NCBI RefSeq assembly: GCF_014203535.1
Contig: NZ_JACHJI010000005.1
Coordinates: 1-64,000 of the forward strand
Length of the DNA stretch: 64,000 nucleotides
Source of the DNA: Streptomyces griseomycini
Lineage (GTDB): Bacteria; Actinomycetota; Actinomycetes; Streptomycetales; Streptomycetaceae
Reading direction: 5' to 3'
Shown: positions 1-10,272 of the stretch, one piece after another
How positions within the stretch are numbered: the first letter of the stretch is position 1
How the letters are laid out: the number at the start of each line of letters is the position of its first letter
Notes under the pieces: model-generated
What the model saw: only the letters and a program-made list of their open reading frames with translations
Databases searched by the model: none
What the model was told of the DNA's origin: nothing
Program-made: the position numbers and the translations under genes

Positions 1-569
1 GGCAGCGGCTCGCTGCTGGTGACCAGCTCCCGCAGCGGGTACCGGGCCAGCACCGCGTCCACCCGAGGCGTCAACGCCGCCGCCAACCGGGTGGCACAGG
101 GCAGGGAGTCGTCGCGCAGGGTCCGTGCCGCGGCGAGGACCACGTCCTGCCCGTCGTCCTGCGGGACGCCGGCGGCCGCCCGCTCGTGGAGGTCGGCGCC
201 CTCCTCCAGGACCAGACCGGTGTCGATGCCCGCCGGAACCTTGATGGCGGCGGTCCTGCGCCAGGTGGCCACGGGGTCGCCCCAGGCCTCGACGCGGTAG
301 GTCCACCGGCCCACGGCGTCCGCGGTGATCTCCGCGCCCCACCGGTCCGTGCCGGGCGCCAGCTCCCGCATCCGGGTGAACGGCCCCGGCCGTCCCTCGG
401 GGTCCTTCAGGACGACATTGGCGGCCACCGCGTCGTGCCCCTCGCGAAAGAGGGTGGCCGTGACCTCGAACGTCTCGCCCACGACGGCCTTGGCCGGACG
501 CCGGCCGCAGTCGACGGACGGCCGGACGTCCCGTACCGGGATACGGCCGATGGCCCGGGTCGTCTTCAT
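1..569 (-). CDS. glgE: GlgE, maltosyltransferase, N-terminal part (runs off left edge)
   Basis: GlgE transfers maltose from maltose-1-phosphate to alpha-1,4-glucan, linking trehalose to cytoplasmic glycogen-like polymer. Reading the minus strand from ATG at 569 gives about 189 residues opening MKTTRAIGRIPVRDVRPSVD, then VVGETFEVTATLFREGHD and a WTYRVEAWGDP stretch, which match the N-terminal domain N of GlgE. The catalytic GH13 barrel lies outside the window. GGAGGT sits about six bases before the ATG, which fixes the start. The family and the neighbouring glgX support the call; only the first quarter or so of the protein is visible. Confidence 0.85.
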   Translation of the reverse strand, partial: MKTTRAIGRIPVRDVRPSVDCGRRPAKAVVGETFEVTATLFREGHDAVAANVVLKDPEGRPGPFTRMRELAPGTDRWGAEITADAVGRWTYRVEAWGDPVATWRRTAAIKVPAGIDTGLVLEEGADLHERAAAGVPQDDGQDVVLAAARTLRDDSLPCATRLAAALTPRVDAVLARYPLRELVTSSEPL

Positions 570-630
570 GGGTCTGCACCTCCGCCGTGCTCGACGCCGG
601 GCCGGCGCCCGGTCGTGGGGACCAAACTGC

Positions 631-656
631 GGCGGGAAGGCCCTTACCTTCCCGCC
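631..656 (-). terminator. Hairpin over the DUF5133 stop codon
   Basis: Perfect 10-bp inverted repeat (GGCGGGAAGG / CCTTCCCGCC) with a six-base loop that contains the TAA stop of the DUF5133 gene. It lies between that gene and glgE on the same strand, so it probably ends the upstream transcript. No T-tract follows, as is common in Streptomyces. Confidence 0.55.
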
Positions 657-943
657 GGGGAGCGCCGCTGAGTCGCCGGCGGGCCCCGTCTGACCGGTGC
701 GACCGGACGGGGCCGGTCGTTCTGCTCCTGCAGATAGGCGGTGGGGGTCGTGCGCAGGTACCGCTCGGCGGCGTCCGCCGCCTCCCGCGCGCAGCGCTTT
801 CCCATCAGGACGCAGAGGGTGTAGCCGGAGTCCTCGAAGGTGGCCCGTACGGTGCGATCGGCCGGTGCGGCGAGCATCACGCGTTCCCAGGCCCGGTAGC
901 GACGCAACTGCCGGGCGACTTCGGCTTTGGCGGGTAGCAGCAT
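644..943 (-). CDS. DUF5133 family protein
   Basis: A 99-residue protein beginning MLLPAKAEVARQLRRYRAW and containing SGYTLCVLMGKRCAREAADAAERYL. This layout (helix, then YTLCV, then a helix rich in Ala) is that of the DUF5133 family, common in Streptomyces and of unknown function. A longer reading frame exists upstream, but the internal ATG at 943 has a good GGAAAGGTG ribosome site and matches the family start. The tail is basic and Pro-rich, probably disordered. It is transcribed toward glgE, with a hairpin at its stop. Confidence 0.7.
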   Translation of the reverse strand: MLLPAKAEVARQLRRYRAWERVMLAAPADRTVRATFEDSGYTLCVLMGKRCAREAADAAERYLRTTPTAYLQEQNDRPRPVAPVRRGPPATQRRSPAGR

Positions 944-1286
944 GGCGCCGTTCACCTTTCCGTGGCTCGATGGGGGCGCGTTGTCCCGACGGTCGGGCGG
1001 TGGCCGTGCGTGCAGCGGCACGGACCCGTAACGGCGATCGAGGTCTTCACACATGGTGCACGGGGGATGACCCGCCGTCTTGTTGGCCTTTCAACCAGCT
1101 CGGAGGGCCGCACGTGCCCACCTGTCGGCGCATCCGCCTCAGCCGTGCGCTCGTGTTGCACGAATGGACCAACCCCCTCACTCTGAATGGTGACTCAGAA
1201 GCGATGCCCGCTCACGTTCCGTGTCAGGGGTTCGTCCCGCGGGGGCGAAGGAGGAACGGGAGCTTCGCGGTGAGGAGCCGACGACC
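944..1286. other. Divergent intergenic region, no gene
   Basis: About 340 bases between two divergent genes. No convincing ORF is seen. It contains an inverted repeat TCTGA-N8-TCAGA near 1184-1201 that could be an operator. Promoters for both flanking genes must lie here, but I cannot place them. Confidence 0.4.
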
Positions 1287-1795
1287 ATGAAGACCGCAGT
1301 GCCCTGCTACTACCACCTCGACGTGGAAGTCAGCCCGGAGAGGGTGGGACAGGTCAGCCGCATACTGGCCGCTCACCTCCGGTTCTGGGACCTCGAGAAC
1401 CTGATGGAGCCCGTCTGCAGCGGCGCCGAGATGCTGCTGCGGGCCATCGACGAGCACGCCACCGACAAGAACACGTCGATCGAGATGTGGTGGAACGGCC
1501 AGCACCTCATCACCGCCGTCGGGGACAACGACCGCGCCCTGCGCCCCGACCAGGAGCTGCGCGGCTGCCTGCAGCACATCGCGGCGAGCAGCGACGGCTG
1601 GGGCTGCTGCGCCACCGAGACCGGCAGCAAGGTCATCTGGTTCTCGCAGCGCGCCCGCGCCGGCGAGCGCGTCCCGCTGGTGCCGACCACCCCCGACCCG
1701 CGCGAGAGCGAGGGCCTGGACCTGCCCCGCGAGGTGTCCGTCGCCCAGCTGACCGGACGGGTCCGTACACCGAACGGCATTCTGGAGGAAGCCCG

Positions 1796-1799
<4 letters not shown>
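1287..1799 (+). CDS. Kinase-like ATP-binding protein (GHKL/anti-sigma type)
   Basis: A 170-residue protein starting [20 protein letters not shown]; the ATG at 1287 follows GTGAGGAG. It looks like a single HATPase_c-type domain: a helix with [15 protein letters not shown] in place of the usual N-box, [11 protein letters not shown] as a G1-like segment and [17 protein letters not shown] as the last strand. Such stand-alone ATPases in Streptomyces resemble RsbW/anti-sigma kinases, but the N-box lacks the usual Asn, so catalysis is doubtful. Its stop overlaps the GTG start of glgX (GTGA), so the two are translationally coupled. The link to glycogen metabolism is inferred from that coupling. Confidence 0.65.
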
Positions 1800-3949
<2,150 letters not shown>

Positions 3950-3982
3950 CCGGCCGCGGTCCGGACGGGAGGCGCACCCGGG

Positions 3983-4786
3983 TCAGCGCTCGCGGCGCGA
4001 GGTCACGGTGAACTGGGCGCCCTCGTTGTCGCGCAGGACGGCCTCGTCGTCGGCGAGGGACAGCACGCTGCCGCCGTGCAGCTCGGCCGTGCGGGCGCAG
4101 GCGGCCACGTCCTTCACGGCGAAGTGGACCTGCCAGTGCGGCCGGATCCTGGGGTCGGGAGCCGACTCCACCGCCCCCGACCCGATGCGCGCCACCAGGT
4201 CCCCGCCGCTGCGCAGCACCACCTCCTCACCCTCGTACTGGACCTGGCAGCACCCGGGTTCGTCGGACGCCCAGTCGAAGACCTGGCCGTAGAAGATGGC
4301 GGCGTCGAACGCGTCACGGGTGTGCAGCCTGACGAACGCCGGTTGCGCGCGGCGCCAGGTGGGCCAGTCGGTGAACAGCTCGCCCTCCCAGATGCCGAAC
4401 GTCGCCCCGTCGCGGTCGGCCAGCAGCGCCGCGCGCCCGGGAGCCAGGGAGATCGGGCCGACGGCCAGGGTGCCGCCGCGCTCCTGCACCCGCGCCGCGG
4501 TCTCGTCGGCGCTGCGCACGGCGAAGTACGGCGTCCACGCCACCGCCATCTGCCACATGCCGGCGACCCCCGCGATGCCGGCCACCGGGGCGCCGTCGGC
4601 CAGGGCGATCCGGAACCGGTCGCCGAGGCGGACCGGCCGCCATTGCCAGCCGAGCACGGCCCCGTAGAACTCCTCGGTCGTCTTCACGTCACGGCTGGTC
4701 AGGCTCACCCAGCAAGGCGCCCCGAACACGGAGTGCGTCGAGAAGACGTCCGTCGCGCCGGCGGGGGAGGGCATGTCGTGGTTCAT
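3983..4786 (-). CDS. VOC (glyoxalase/bleomycin-resistance) family protein, two-domain
   Basis: A 267-residue cytoplasmic protein with two tandem vicinal-oxygen-chelate folds (about 20-140 and 150-265). Each half has the usual beta-alpha-beta start: CWVSLTSRDVKTTEEFYGAVLGW and AFVRLHTRDAFDAAIFYGQVF. Actinobacterial members are often annotated as hydroxylase-like or bleomycin-resistance-like without known substrate. Start at 4786 (MNHDMPSPAG) has a weak AGGA; the second Met at 4774 is possible. It converges on glgX. No specific function can be assigned. Confidence 0.75.
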   Translation of the reverse strand: MNHDMPSPAGATDVFSTHSVFGAPCWVSLTSRDVKTTEEFYGAVLGWQWRPVRLGDRFRIALADGAPVAGIAGVAGMWQMAVAWTPYFAVRSADETAARVQERGGTLAVGPISLAPGRAALLADRDGATFGIWEGELFTDWPTWRRAQPAFVRLHTRDAFDAAIFYGQVFDWASDEPGCCQVQYEGEEVVLRSGGDLVARIGSGAVESAPDPRIRPHWQVHFAVKDVAACARTAELHGGSVLSLADDEAVLRDNEGAQFTVTSRRER

Positions 4787-5037
4787 GGCAGTCGCGTCCT
4801 GATCTCGTCGGGCCTGGCAGCCACCGGAATGCCCCCAGTGTCCGCCGTGGTCCGGTCCGGGCGCCTGCCGAGTACCCCGGCGGGGGTGCCGAAACGGTGC
4901 GCCGGGCCGCCCTCGGCCCACCCCGGTGGCACAGGACGGGAGGAGTGGCGACGATGGATGGATCGGACACTGGGTGAAGGCACTCAAGCACCATGCGAAG
5001 GCACCATGAGAGCGGCACACCGGACCCGGAGGTGACC

Positions 5038-5358
5038 ATGCCCACGGACGGGGGTTCGGACCGGATCCTCCAGCTGGAGGAAGAGGTACAGCAGCTGAGG
5101 GACGCGGTCGTCTCGCACGCGGTGGTCGACCAGGCGATCGGCATGATCGTCGCGATCGGGCGGGTCTCGCCCGACCAGGGGTGGACGGTGCTGAAGGAGG
5201 TGTCCCAGCACACGAACATCAAGCTCCGCAACGTCGCCGAGATGATCCTCGTCTGGGGGCGCACCGGACTCCTGCCGGCCGAGGTACGGGCGGTGCTGGA
5301 GGACGTGCTGGACCGGTTCGGCCCCACCCAGATCCCGGGTGCGCCGCCGGAGCGCTGA
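5038..5358 (+). CDS. ANTAR-domain RNA-binding antiterminator-like protein
   Basis: A 106-residue protein made of a short coiled coil (ILQLEEEVQQLRDAVVSHAVVDQA) and an ANTAR three-helix domain (IGMIVAIGRVSPDQGWTVLKEVSQHTNIKLRNVAEMIL). ANTAR domains bind paired RNA hairpins to prevent termination. No GAF or receiver domain is attached, so the sensor, if any, is a separate protein. Start 5038 is fixed by GGAGGTG at 5028; an upstream ATG at 4993 has no ribosome site. It converges with the sigma factor gene. Confidence 0.8.
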   Translation: MPTDGGSDRILQLEEEVQQLRDAVVSHAVVDQAIGMIVAIGRVSPDQGWTVLKEVSQHTNIKLRNVAEMILVWGRTGLLPAEVRAVLEDVLDRFGPTQIPGAPPER

Positions 5359-5396
5359 TCCGCCCGGCGGCGCCGCCCCGTCCGGTCGGCCCCCGT

Positions 5397-6188
5397 TCAG
5401 CCGGCCTCGGCCAGCAGTTCCTCGCGCAGGTGGGCGAAACAGCTGCTGAGCAGCCGGGAGACGTGCATCTGCGAGATGCCGAGCTGCTCGGCGATGGTGC
5501 TCTGCGTCATCCCCCGGAAGAACCGCAGGTAGAGGATGAGCCGCTCGCGCTCCGGGAGCGCCTCCAGGCAGGGCCGGACCGCCACCCGGTCGACGACCGT
5601 GTCGAACGCCGGGTCCGGTCCGCCGACCGCCTCCCCGAGGGCGTAGCCGTCCGTGCCGGGCATCTCCGCCTCCAGCGACAGCGCGGAGAAGCACTCCAGC
5701 GCCTCCATGCCGGTGCGCACCTCGTCCTCCGTCAGCCGGGCGTACGCGGCGATCTCGGGGACCGTGGGGGCCCGTCCCGGCGTGGTCTGCGCCAGCTCCC
5801 TGACCGCGTACCGCACGCGGTTGCGCAGGTCCTGCACCCGGCGCGGGACGTGCAGGGTCCACATGTGGTCGCGGAAGTGGCGCTTGATCTCCCCGGTGAC
5901 GGTCGGCACGGCGTACGCCTCGAAGGCGTTGCCGCGCGCCGGGTCGTAGTGGTCGACGGCCTTGACCAGGCCGAGGGCCGCCACCTGGTACAGGTCCTCC
6001 AGAGCCTCGCCGCGTCCCCGGAAGCGGACGGCGATCCGTTCGGCCATGGGCAGCCAGGCCTCGACCAGCTCGTCGCGCAGCATCTTGCGCTCGGGCCCTT
6101 CGGGCAGCCGGGCCAGGCGTGCGAAGGCCCCGGCGGTGTCGGGGGCGTCGTCGTGGGGGTGCGGCTTCGTGGGACTGCCGGTACGCAT
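5397..6188 (-). CDS. SigB/SigF-family RNA polymerase sigma factor
   Basis: A 263-residue group 3 sigma factor, of the kind controlling stress and sporulation genes in Streptomyces. Region 2 is EDLYQVAALGLVKAVDHYDPARG and YAVPTVTGEIKRHFRD; region 3 includes GRAPTVPEIAAY; region 4 is LPERERLILYLRFF with the helix-turn-helix TQSTIAEQLGISQMHVSRLL. ATG at 6188 follows GGGAGGTG. In this family activity is usually held by an RsbW-type anti-sigma kinase; two such ATPases lie in the window (1287 and 57058), but none is adjacent. A weak SigB-like promoter is seen upstream at 6338-6363. Confidence 0.88.
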   Translation of the reverse strand: MRTGSPTKPHPHDDAPDTAGAFARLARLPEGPERKMLRDELVEAWLPMAERIAVRFRGRGEALEDLYQVAALGLVKAVDHYDPARGNAFEAYAVPTVTGEIKRHFRDHMWTLHVPRRVQDLRNRVRYAVRELAQTTPGRAPTVPEIAAYARLTEDEVRTGMEALECFSALSLEAEMPGTDGYALGEAVGGPDPAFDTVVDRVAVRPCLEALPERERLILYLRFFRGMTQSTIAEQLGISQMHVSRLLSSCFAHLREELLAEAG

Positions 6189-6337
6189 GATGCGCACCTC
6201 CCTGAGCAGGTGCCGGGTGGACAGACACCGCGGGAAGCGCCGGCTCGGACCCCGGCGCCGGCTCGGACCACGGCAGGTCCGGGGCCGGCGAGCCGGTTCC
6301 CGCGGACGTGCCTCCTGTCCGAAGCACTGAGAATTCC

Positions 6338-6363
6338 TTTCCCGTGCGCCGCCATGGTGAAAC
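6338..6363 (-). promoter_or_regulatory. Possible SigB-type promoter of the sigma gene (weak)
   Basis: On the minus strand GTTT, a 16-base spacer, then GGGAAA, about 150 bases before the sigma factor ATG. The Streptomyces SigB/F/H pattern is GNNT-N14-16-GGGTAY, so the -10 matches only partly. It would imply autoregulation. Weak evidence. Confidence 0.25.
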
Positions 6364-6700
6364 GGTTTTCCGAATGCGGGGGCCGGCATTCAAGAAAGTG
6401 CACGTTCCGAGATCGAGGGAATTCAGGGCGTGAATTCCCGGCGGGCGCGGCGCGGGCGGCCGCGCCCGCCTCGCGGCGCACCGGACCGACCGGTCCCCGG
6501 CGCCGGTGATCACGGCGCCGGACGTGATGTGCGGCACGCCGTCGCGGTGAGCGGGGCGGCCGGTCCGGGGGATTCCTCCAGCGCAGCGCTTGATCACCGA
6601 TCAGATGCGGGCGAAGTGCCTGACCACGGCGCATTCCGCTCATTTGACAGTGCCCTGAGCCCACAGATAGGAAGCAGCCACGGAAGTCGAGAGGTGCACT
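6364..6700. other. Intergenic region before the hypothetical gene
   Basis: About 340 bases with no credible gene on either strand. The only structured element seen is a promoter-like TTGACA at 6644 serving the gene at 6701. Confidence 0.4.
6644..6673 (+). promoter_or_regulatory. Possible housekeeping promoter
   Basis: A perfect TTGACA at 6644-6649 followed at 18 bases by TAGGAA, a fair -10. It lies 28-57 bases ahead of the GTG at 6701, a sensible distance. Confidence 0.4.
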
Positions 6701-7222
6701 GTGTACGAGCCGAACGTGGTCGGGGACTGGCAGGAGTACGACGAGCATGCCGGTCTGCGGGTCCGCGTCCACCGCCTGGAGGCGGGCGAGCCGCCGCGCG
6801 GCCGGGACGACGCCGCCGAGGGGCTGACGTATTTCAGTGTCCGCGTGACCGTCGAGAACCGCGGCGACAGGGCCGTCGGAATTCATCTCGAGGACGGTCA
6901 GATCGACGTGCGGATCGGCCCCGACGGGGAGAGCGCCTTCATCGACTGGCGCAACTCGCAGTTCATCGAGGGCTTCGACGTCTACCCGCTGCGCCGCGCC
7001 ACCGCCGTGCTCTACGCGGCCGGTCCCGAGGCGGCCCTGAGCCATGTCGACGTCCAGGTGCAGCTGCGGGTGGACGAGGAGTGGGCCGGGCGGCGGCTGT
7101 GGGCGGGCCGCGTCGGTGTGCCCGGGAGCGCGGCCGGGGCCCCCGTGGGCGCGTGCCGGGACAGCCTCGCGCACCAGGTGAGCGTCTTCCTGCAGGAGCA
7201 GGCGGAGGAGGGCACCGCCTGA
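6701..7222 (+). CDS. Hypothetical protein, beta-sandwich-like
   Basis: A 173-residue protein (GTG start, GAGAGGTG ahead) with no signal peptide or membrane segment. The core, about 12-150, alternates short strands, for example YFSVRVTVENRGDRAVGIHL and IDVRIGPDGE, resembling the immunoglobulin-like fold of DUF4352-type proteins, but I recognise no family. The motif RVTVENRGD is typical of such folds. The C-terminal helix AHQVSVFLQEQAEE may mediate contacts. It converges with hemC. Function unknown; the fold guess is inference. Confidence 0.65.
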   Translation: MYEPNVVGDWQEYDEHAGLRVRVHRLEAGEPPRGRDDAAEGLTYFSVRVTVENRGDRAVGIHLEDGQIDVRIGPDGESAFIDWRNSQFIEGFDVYPLRRATAVLYAAGPEAALSHVDVQVQLRVDEEWAGRRLWAGRVGVPGSAAGAPVGACRDSLAHQVSVFLQEQAEEGTA

Positions 7223-7245
7223 ACCGGCGGCAGCCCGGTCCGGTG

Positions 7246-8181
7246 TCAGTGCGGGATGCCGTCGATGATCTCGCGGGCGCCCTGACGCAGCAGGGCCACG
7301 GCGACCGACGTGCCGAGCGTGGCCGGATCGAGGCGGCCGGCCCATTCGTGCGCGTTCAGCCGGGTCTTGCCGTCCGGGGTGAAGACGCAGGCCCGCAGGG
7401 ACAGTTCGCCGCTCCGGTCCGCGCGTGCGTACCCCGCGATCGGGCTGTTGCAGTGTCCCTGCAGCACGTGCAGGAACATGCGTTCGGCGGTGGCCTCCCG
7501 GTGGGTGTCCGGATGACCCAGGGCACTGACCGCGTCGATGAGCTCGGTGTCGTCCTCGCGGCACTGCAGCGCGAGGATGCCCGCGCCGATGGGCGGCATC
7601 ATCGCCTCGGGGGAGAGGACCTCGCTGATCACCTCGCTCCGGCCGATGCGTTCCAGGCCGGAGACCGCGAGCAGCAGGGAGTCCACCTCCCCGGCCGCGA
7701 GCCTCGCCAGCCGCCGGTTGGCGTTGCCGCGCAGCGGCACGCACCGCAGGTGCGGGTGGGTGGCGGCCAGTTGGGCGACCCGGCGCACCGACGAGGTGCC
7801 GATCCGGGTGCCGGCCGGGAGCTCGTCCAGGGTGAGTCCGTCCGGGTGCACGAGGGCGTCCCGGATGTCGTCCCGCTTCAGGAACGCGGCGAACACCGTG
7901 CCCGCCGGGAGCGGCCGGTCGGCGGGCACGTCCTTGACGCAGTGCACCGCCACGTCCGCCTCACCGGCCAGCAGCGCGGCGTCCACCTCCTTGGTGAACG
8001 CGCCCTTGCCCTCCACCTTCGACAGGTCGCCCAGCCACTTGTCCCCGGTCGTCCGCACGGGGACGACCTCGGTGCGCACACCGGGACGGGCGGCCGCCAA
8101 CTCGGCCCGGACCCGCTCCACTTGGGCGAGCGCCATGGGCGAGTCGCGGGAGACGATACGGATCAGCTCGGGTAAGGACAT
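7246..8181 (-). CDS. hemC: Hydroxymethylbilane synthase (porphobilinogen deaminase), TTA-containing paralogue
   Basis: HemC joins four porphobilinogens into hydroxymethylbilane for haem and cobalamin synthesis. The 311-residue protein shows the N-terminal [47 protein letters not shown] and LRGNANRRL motifs. Cys244 in [11 protein letters not shown] is the expected dipyrromethane attachment site. Start at 8181 gives the right N-terminus although no clear Shine-Dalgarno is seen. The third codon is TTA, a leucine codon read in Streptomyces only by the developmental tRNA of bldA. No other hem genes lie nearby, so this is probably a second, specialised copy rather than the housekeeping one. Confidence 0.9.
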   Translation of the reverse strand: MSLPELIRIVSRDSPMALAQVERVRAELAAARPGVRTEVVPVRTTGDKWLGDLSKVEGKGAFTKEVDAALLAGEADVAVHCVKDVPADRPLPAGTVFAAFLKRDDIRDALVHPDGLTLDELPAGTRIGTSSVRRVAQLAATHPHLRCVPLRGNANRRLARLAAGEVDSLLLAVSGLERIGRSEVISEVLSPEAMMPPIGAGILALQCREDDTELIDAVSALGHPDTHREATAERMFLHVLQGHCNSPIAGYARADRSGELSLRACVFTPDGKTRLNAHEWAGRLDPATLGTSVAVALLRQGAREIIDGIPH

Positions 8182-8267
8182 GCCGACACGATAGACCCTC
8201 CCCGTCGCCTCCGTACCGGACGTGCGGAGAAGACGCGACCGGCCCCGGGCCCCTGCCCCGGGTGCGG

Positions 8268-9044
8268 TCAGGCGTTCGGGTCGAACGGGATGCCCGCCGG
8301 CTTGGCCGCGGCGAGGTGGGAGGCGAAACTCCCGTCCTTGAGGCCGAAGTGGGCGCTGCCGAAGTCGTGGGAGGCGAGCTTGTCCCGCAGTCCGGCCGGG
8401 TAGCCGTCCCAGCCGACCAGCGCCGGGTACTGCCAGCGGCCCTCGTGGTTCTCCGGAGGCTCGTCGCCCGGCCCCGCGAGGCGGAAGCAGTGCGTGCCGA
8501 TGCCGTCCTTGTGGTACACGATCTTCGGGTGCGTCCCGTCGAAGCGGACCGCCGAACGCGCGTGGACCGAGAACGAACCGTGCCGGGACGTCGAGACGTA
8601 CTGCGCCGTGTTGTCCCGCACCCACACCACGACGTGCTCCCAGTCGTGACGGTGGCCGCCCAGGCTGGTGCCCGGCAGGGCCTGGTCCTTCTCGAAGTAC
8701 AGGGCGTAGACGATGGCGCACCAGCCGTTGTTGCAGGTGGAGCGCGCGTAGCCGTTGGTGTTGGCCAGGTCCGAGGCGTCACGGCAGTCGCCGTTCAGGG
8801 CGCCGGTCGGCTTGAGGCCGGCGTTGACGGTGCCGTCCGGGCCGATCGCCGGTGCGGGGTAGCAGCCGTCGGTGTCGTAGTCGTAGGCGGGCTGGAAGGC
8901 CTGCTCGAGGGCGTCGACGTCGGCCGGCAGGGCGGGCGGCGGTGCGGCGAAGGCGGTGGCGGGGAAGGCGATGACGAGGGCGGCCGCACCGGCGAGGCCG
9001 GTCAGCCATCTCCTGCGGCGCGTGCGGAACGTGCTCGACGGCAC
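8268..9044 (-). CDS. Secreted NPP1 (necrosis-inducing, NLP) family protein
   Basis: A 258-residue exported protein: basic n-region RTRRRRW, hydrophobic core and FAAPPP cleavage region around 33, then an NPP1 domain. The hallmark heptapeptide GHRHDWE is at 130-136, with [15 protein letters not shown] later. NLPs of plant pathogens are cytolysins that bind sphingolipids of plant membranes; bacterial members occur in Streptomyces, role mostly unknown. Cysteines at 61, 87, 104 and 109 could form disulfides. GTG at 9044 follows AGGAGGA and gives a cleaner signal peptide than the upstream ATGs. A broken MarR gene lies divergently upstream. Confidence 0.85.
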   Translation of the reverse strand: MPSSTFRTRRRRWLTGLAGAAALVIAFPATAFAAPPPALPADVDALEQAFQPAYDYDTDGCYPAPAIGPDGTVNAGLKPTGALNGDCRDASDLANTNGYARSTCNNGWCAIVYALYFEKDQALPGTSLGGHRHDWEHVVVWVRDNTAQYVSTSRHGSFSVHARSAVRFDGTHPKIVYHKDGIGTHCFRLAGPGDEPPENHEGRWQYPALVGWDGYPAGLRDKLASHDFGSAHFGLKDGSFASHLAAAKPAGIPFDPNA

Positions 9045-9332
9045 TGCGTCCTCCTCCTGGTCCGGGCGCATCCCAACGGCTTTGGGCGGCAAGGGAGTTC
9101 AGCATCCCGGCTGGGCGTGTACGTGCCAAGAGGTCGCAGGTGTACCGATGGTGAAGCCTGGTCCGACGCTCGGTGAAGCCGGCGCCGGGTCGGACCGGGT
9201 CGCCCGGAACGCCGGCCGTCACGTGCCCGCCCGCGGGGTCCCGCCGGGACGACGGGGGCGCAGGCACCCGGGCGCGGGCCGGGAGACGGGCTCCGCGATT
9301 GATCGCGTCACGCAACGAGACGGTGAAGTGAG

Positions 9333-9710
9333 GTGCATGTCCACACCCCGCTCCCCGACGCGTCCGCCTCCGCGGAGGCGGACGGGGCCGAGCGTGCGCT
9401 CAGCGGCGTCACCTGTCCGATCTCGCGCGCCCGTCGGCACGAGCAGCTGACGGCCCTGGCGGGTGTGCCGCTGGACCGCGCCGCCGTCGCACTGCTGCGG
9501 CAGGCGGCCGGCGTCGAGCCGATGCGGCCCGGGGGGCCGGCCGACAGGCCGTCGCCCGGATCCGCGAGGCCGGGGCCCGGGCCGTGCAGGTGACGCCGGC
9601 CGACTGGTCGCCCGAGGACCCGCAACAGCTCGCCATCCTCTTCCACCGCATGGTCGACGACTTTCTCGCCCGCTCCGCCGTCGGGGAGGCGGAAGCCGCC
9701 CGGCCCCTCT
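9333..9710 (+). pseudogene. MarR-family regulator with internal deletion
   Basis: The first reading frame from GTG 9333 encodes ISRARRHEQLTALAGVPLDR then AAVALLRQAAGVEPMRPG, the N-terminal helices of a MarR repressor. It then jumps: a second frame carries AVARIREAGARAVQ and DWSPEDPQQLAILFHRMVDDF, the C-terminal dimerisation helices. The roughly 45 residues between, that is the recognition helix and wing, are missing, and the joint at about 9531-9545 also shifts the frame. No stop follows in the second frame until well beyond the normal end. The product could not bind DNA. It is divergent from the NPP1 gene, its likely former target or neighbour. Confidence 0.75.
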
Positions 9711-9822
9711 GCCCCCGGCGCCCACCGTGCCGTCCTGCGGGCGACGCCGACGGGCTCCCCGTGGCCGCCGTCGTGCACCGCTGCGGCCGCGACACACGCC
9801 GGGTCGGCGGCCCCGCACCTAC

Positions 9823-9836
9823 TTACCGTCCGGTAA
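9823..9836. promoter_or_regulatory. Palindromic operator candidate TTACCG-TC-CGGTAA
   Basis: Two perfect 6-base arms separated by two bases, 31 bases before the GTG at 9868. The shape is like TetR- or AfsA/ArpA-type operators (ACCGNCCGGT cores). The local TACTTACC...GGTAATAT is also AT-richer than its surroundings, so it may overlap a -10. Confidence 0.5.
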
Positions 9837-9867
9837 TATCGCGCGGCAGCCCATCGGAGGAGGAACC

Positions 9868-10272
9868 GTGCCCCGGTCCGAACGCTCGCCCCTGCTGCTC
9901 GCCGGCCTGCCGGCCGCCGCGGGCACCGCCCTCCCCCACAGCCTTGAGGGCATGGGCGGTGCCCCCGTCGCCGCCCCGCGCCAGTTCGACCGCACCGTGC
10001 CGCGCTCCCTGCCCGGCTCGCCCCGGACCTGGACCCGCGCGAGCGGCGCCGCGGAGCTCGCGCCGGCCGCCGGCGCGACGCTGCCCCGGACCCGCAGGGC
10101 CGCCGCGCCGGCCTTCTTCGTCGGGGTGTTCCCCGCCCACGTGAAGAGGGCCGTCGGCCGGCGGCACCGGCCCGCCCCGCAGCGGGCCGCGGCCTTCGGA
10201 CGCCCGCCCCTGCACCTGCCGCCGGAGCCGTGGGCGCGGGGCGTCGCCGAGGGCGCGGGGGGCCGGTCGTGA
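9868..10272 (+). CDS. Doubtful ORF ahead of the peroxiredoxin, possibly degenerate
   Basis: A 134-residue frame with a strong ribosome site (GGAGGAGGAACC, then GTG) whose stop overlaps the next start by GTGA, which argues for real translation. Yet the protein is low in complexity and matches no family clearly. One stretch, RQFDRTVPRSL, resembles the N-terminus of AfsA-type butyrolactone synthases, and ATLPRTRR could be a later AfsA fragment, but the conserved LVHR that should follow is absent. It may be a decayed gene whose translation signals survive. Function not assigned. Confidence 0.3.
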   Translation: MPRSERSPLLLAGLPAAAGTALPHSLEGMGGAPVAAPRQFDRTVPRSLPGSPRTWTRASGAAELAPAAGATLPRTRRAAAPAFFVGVFPAHVKRAVGRRHRPAPQRAAAFGRPPLHLPPEPWARGVAEGAGGRS

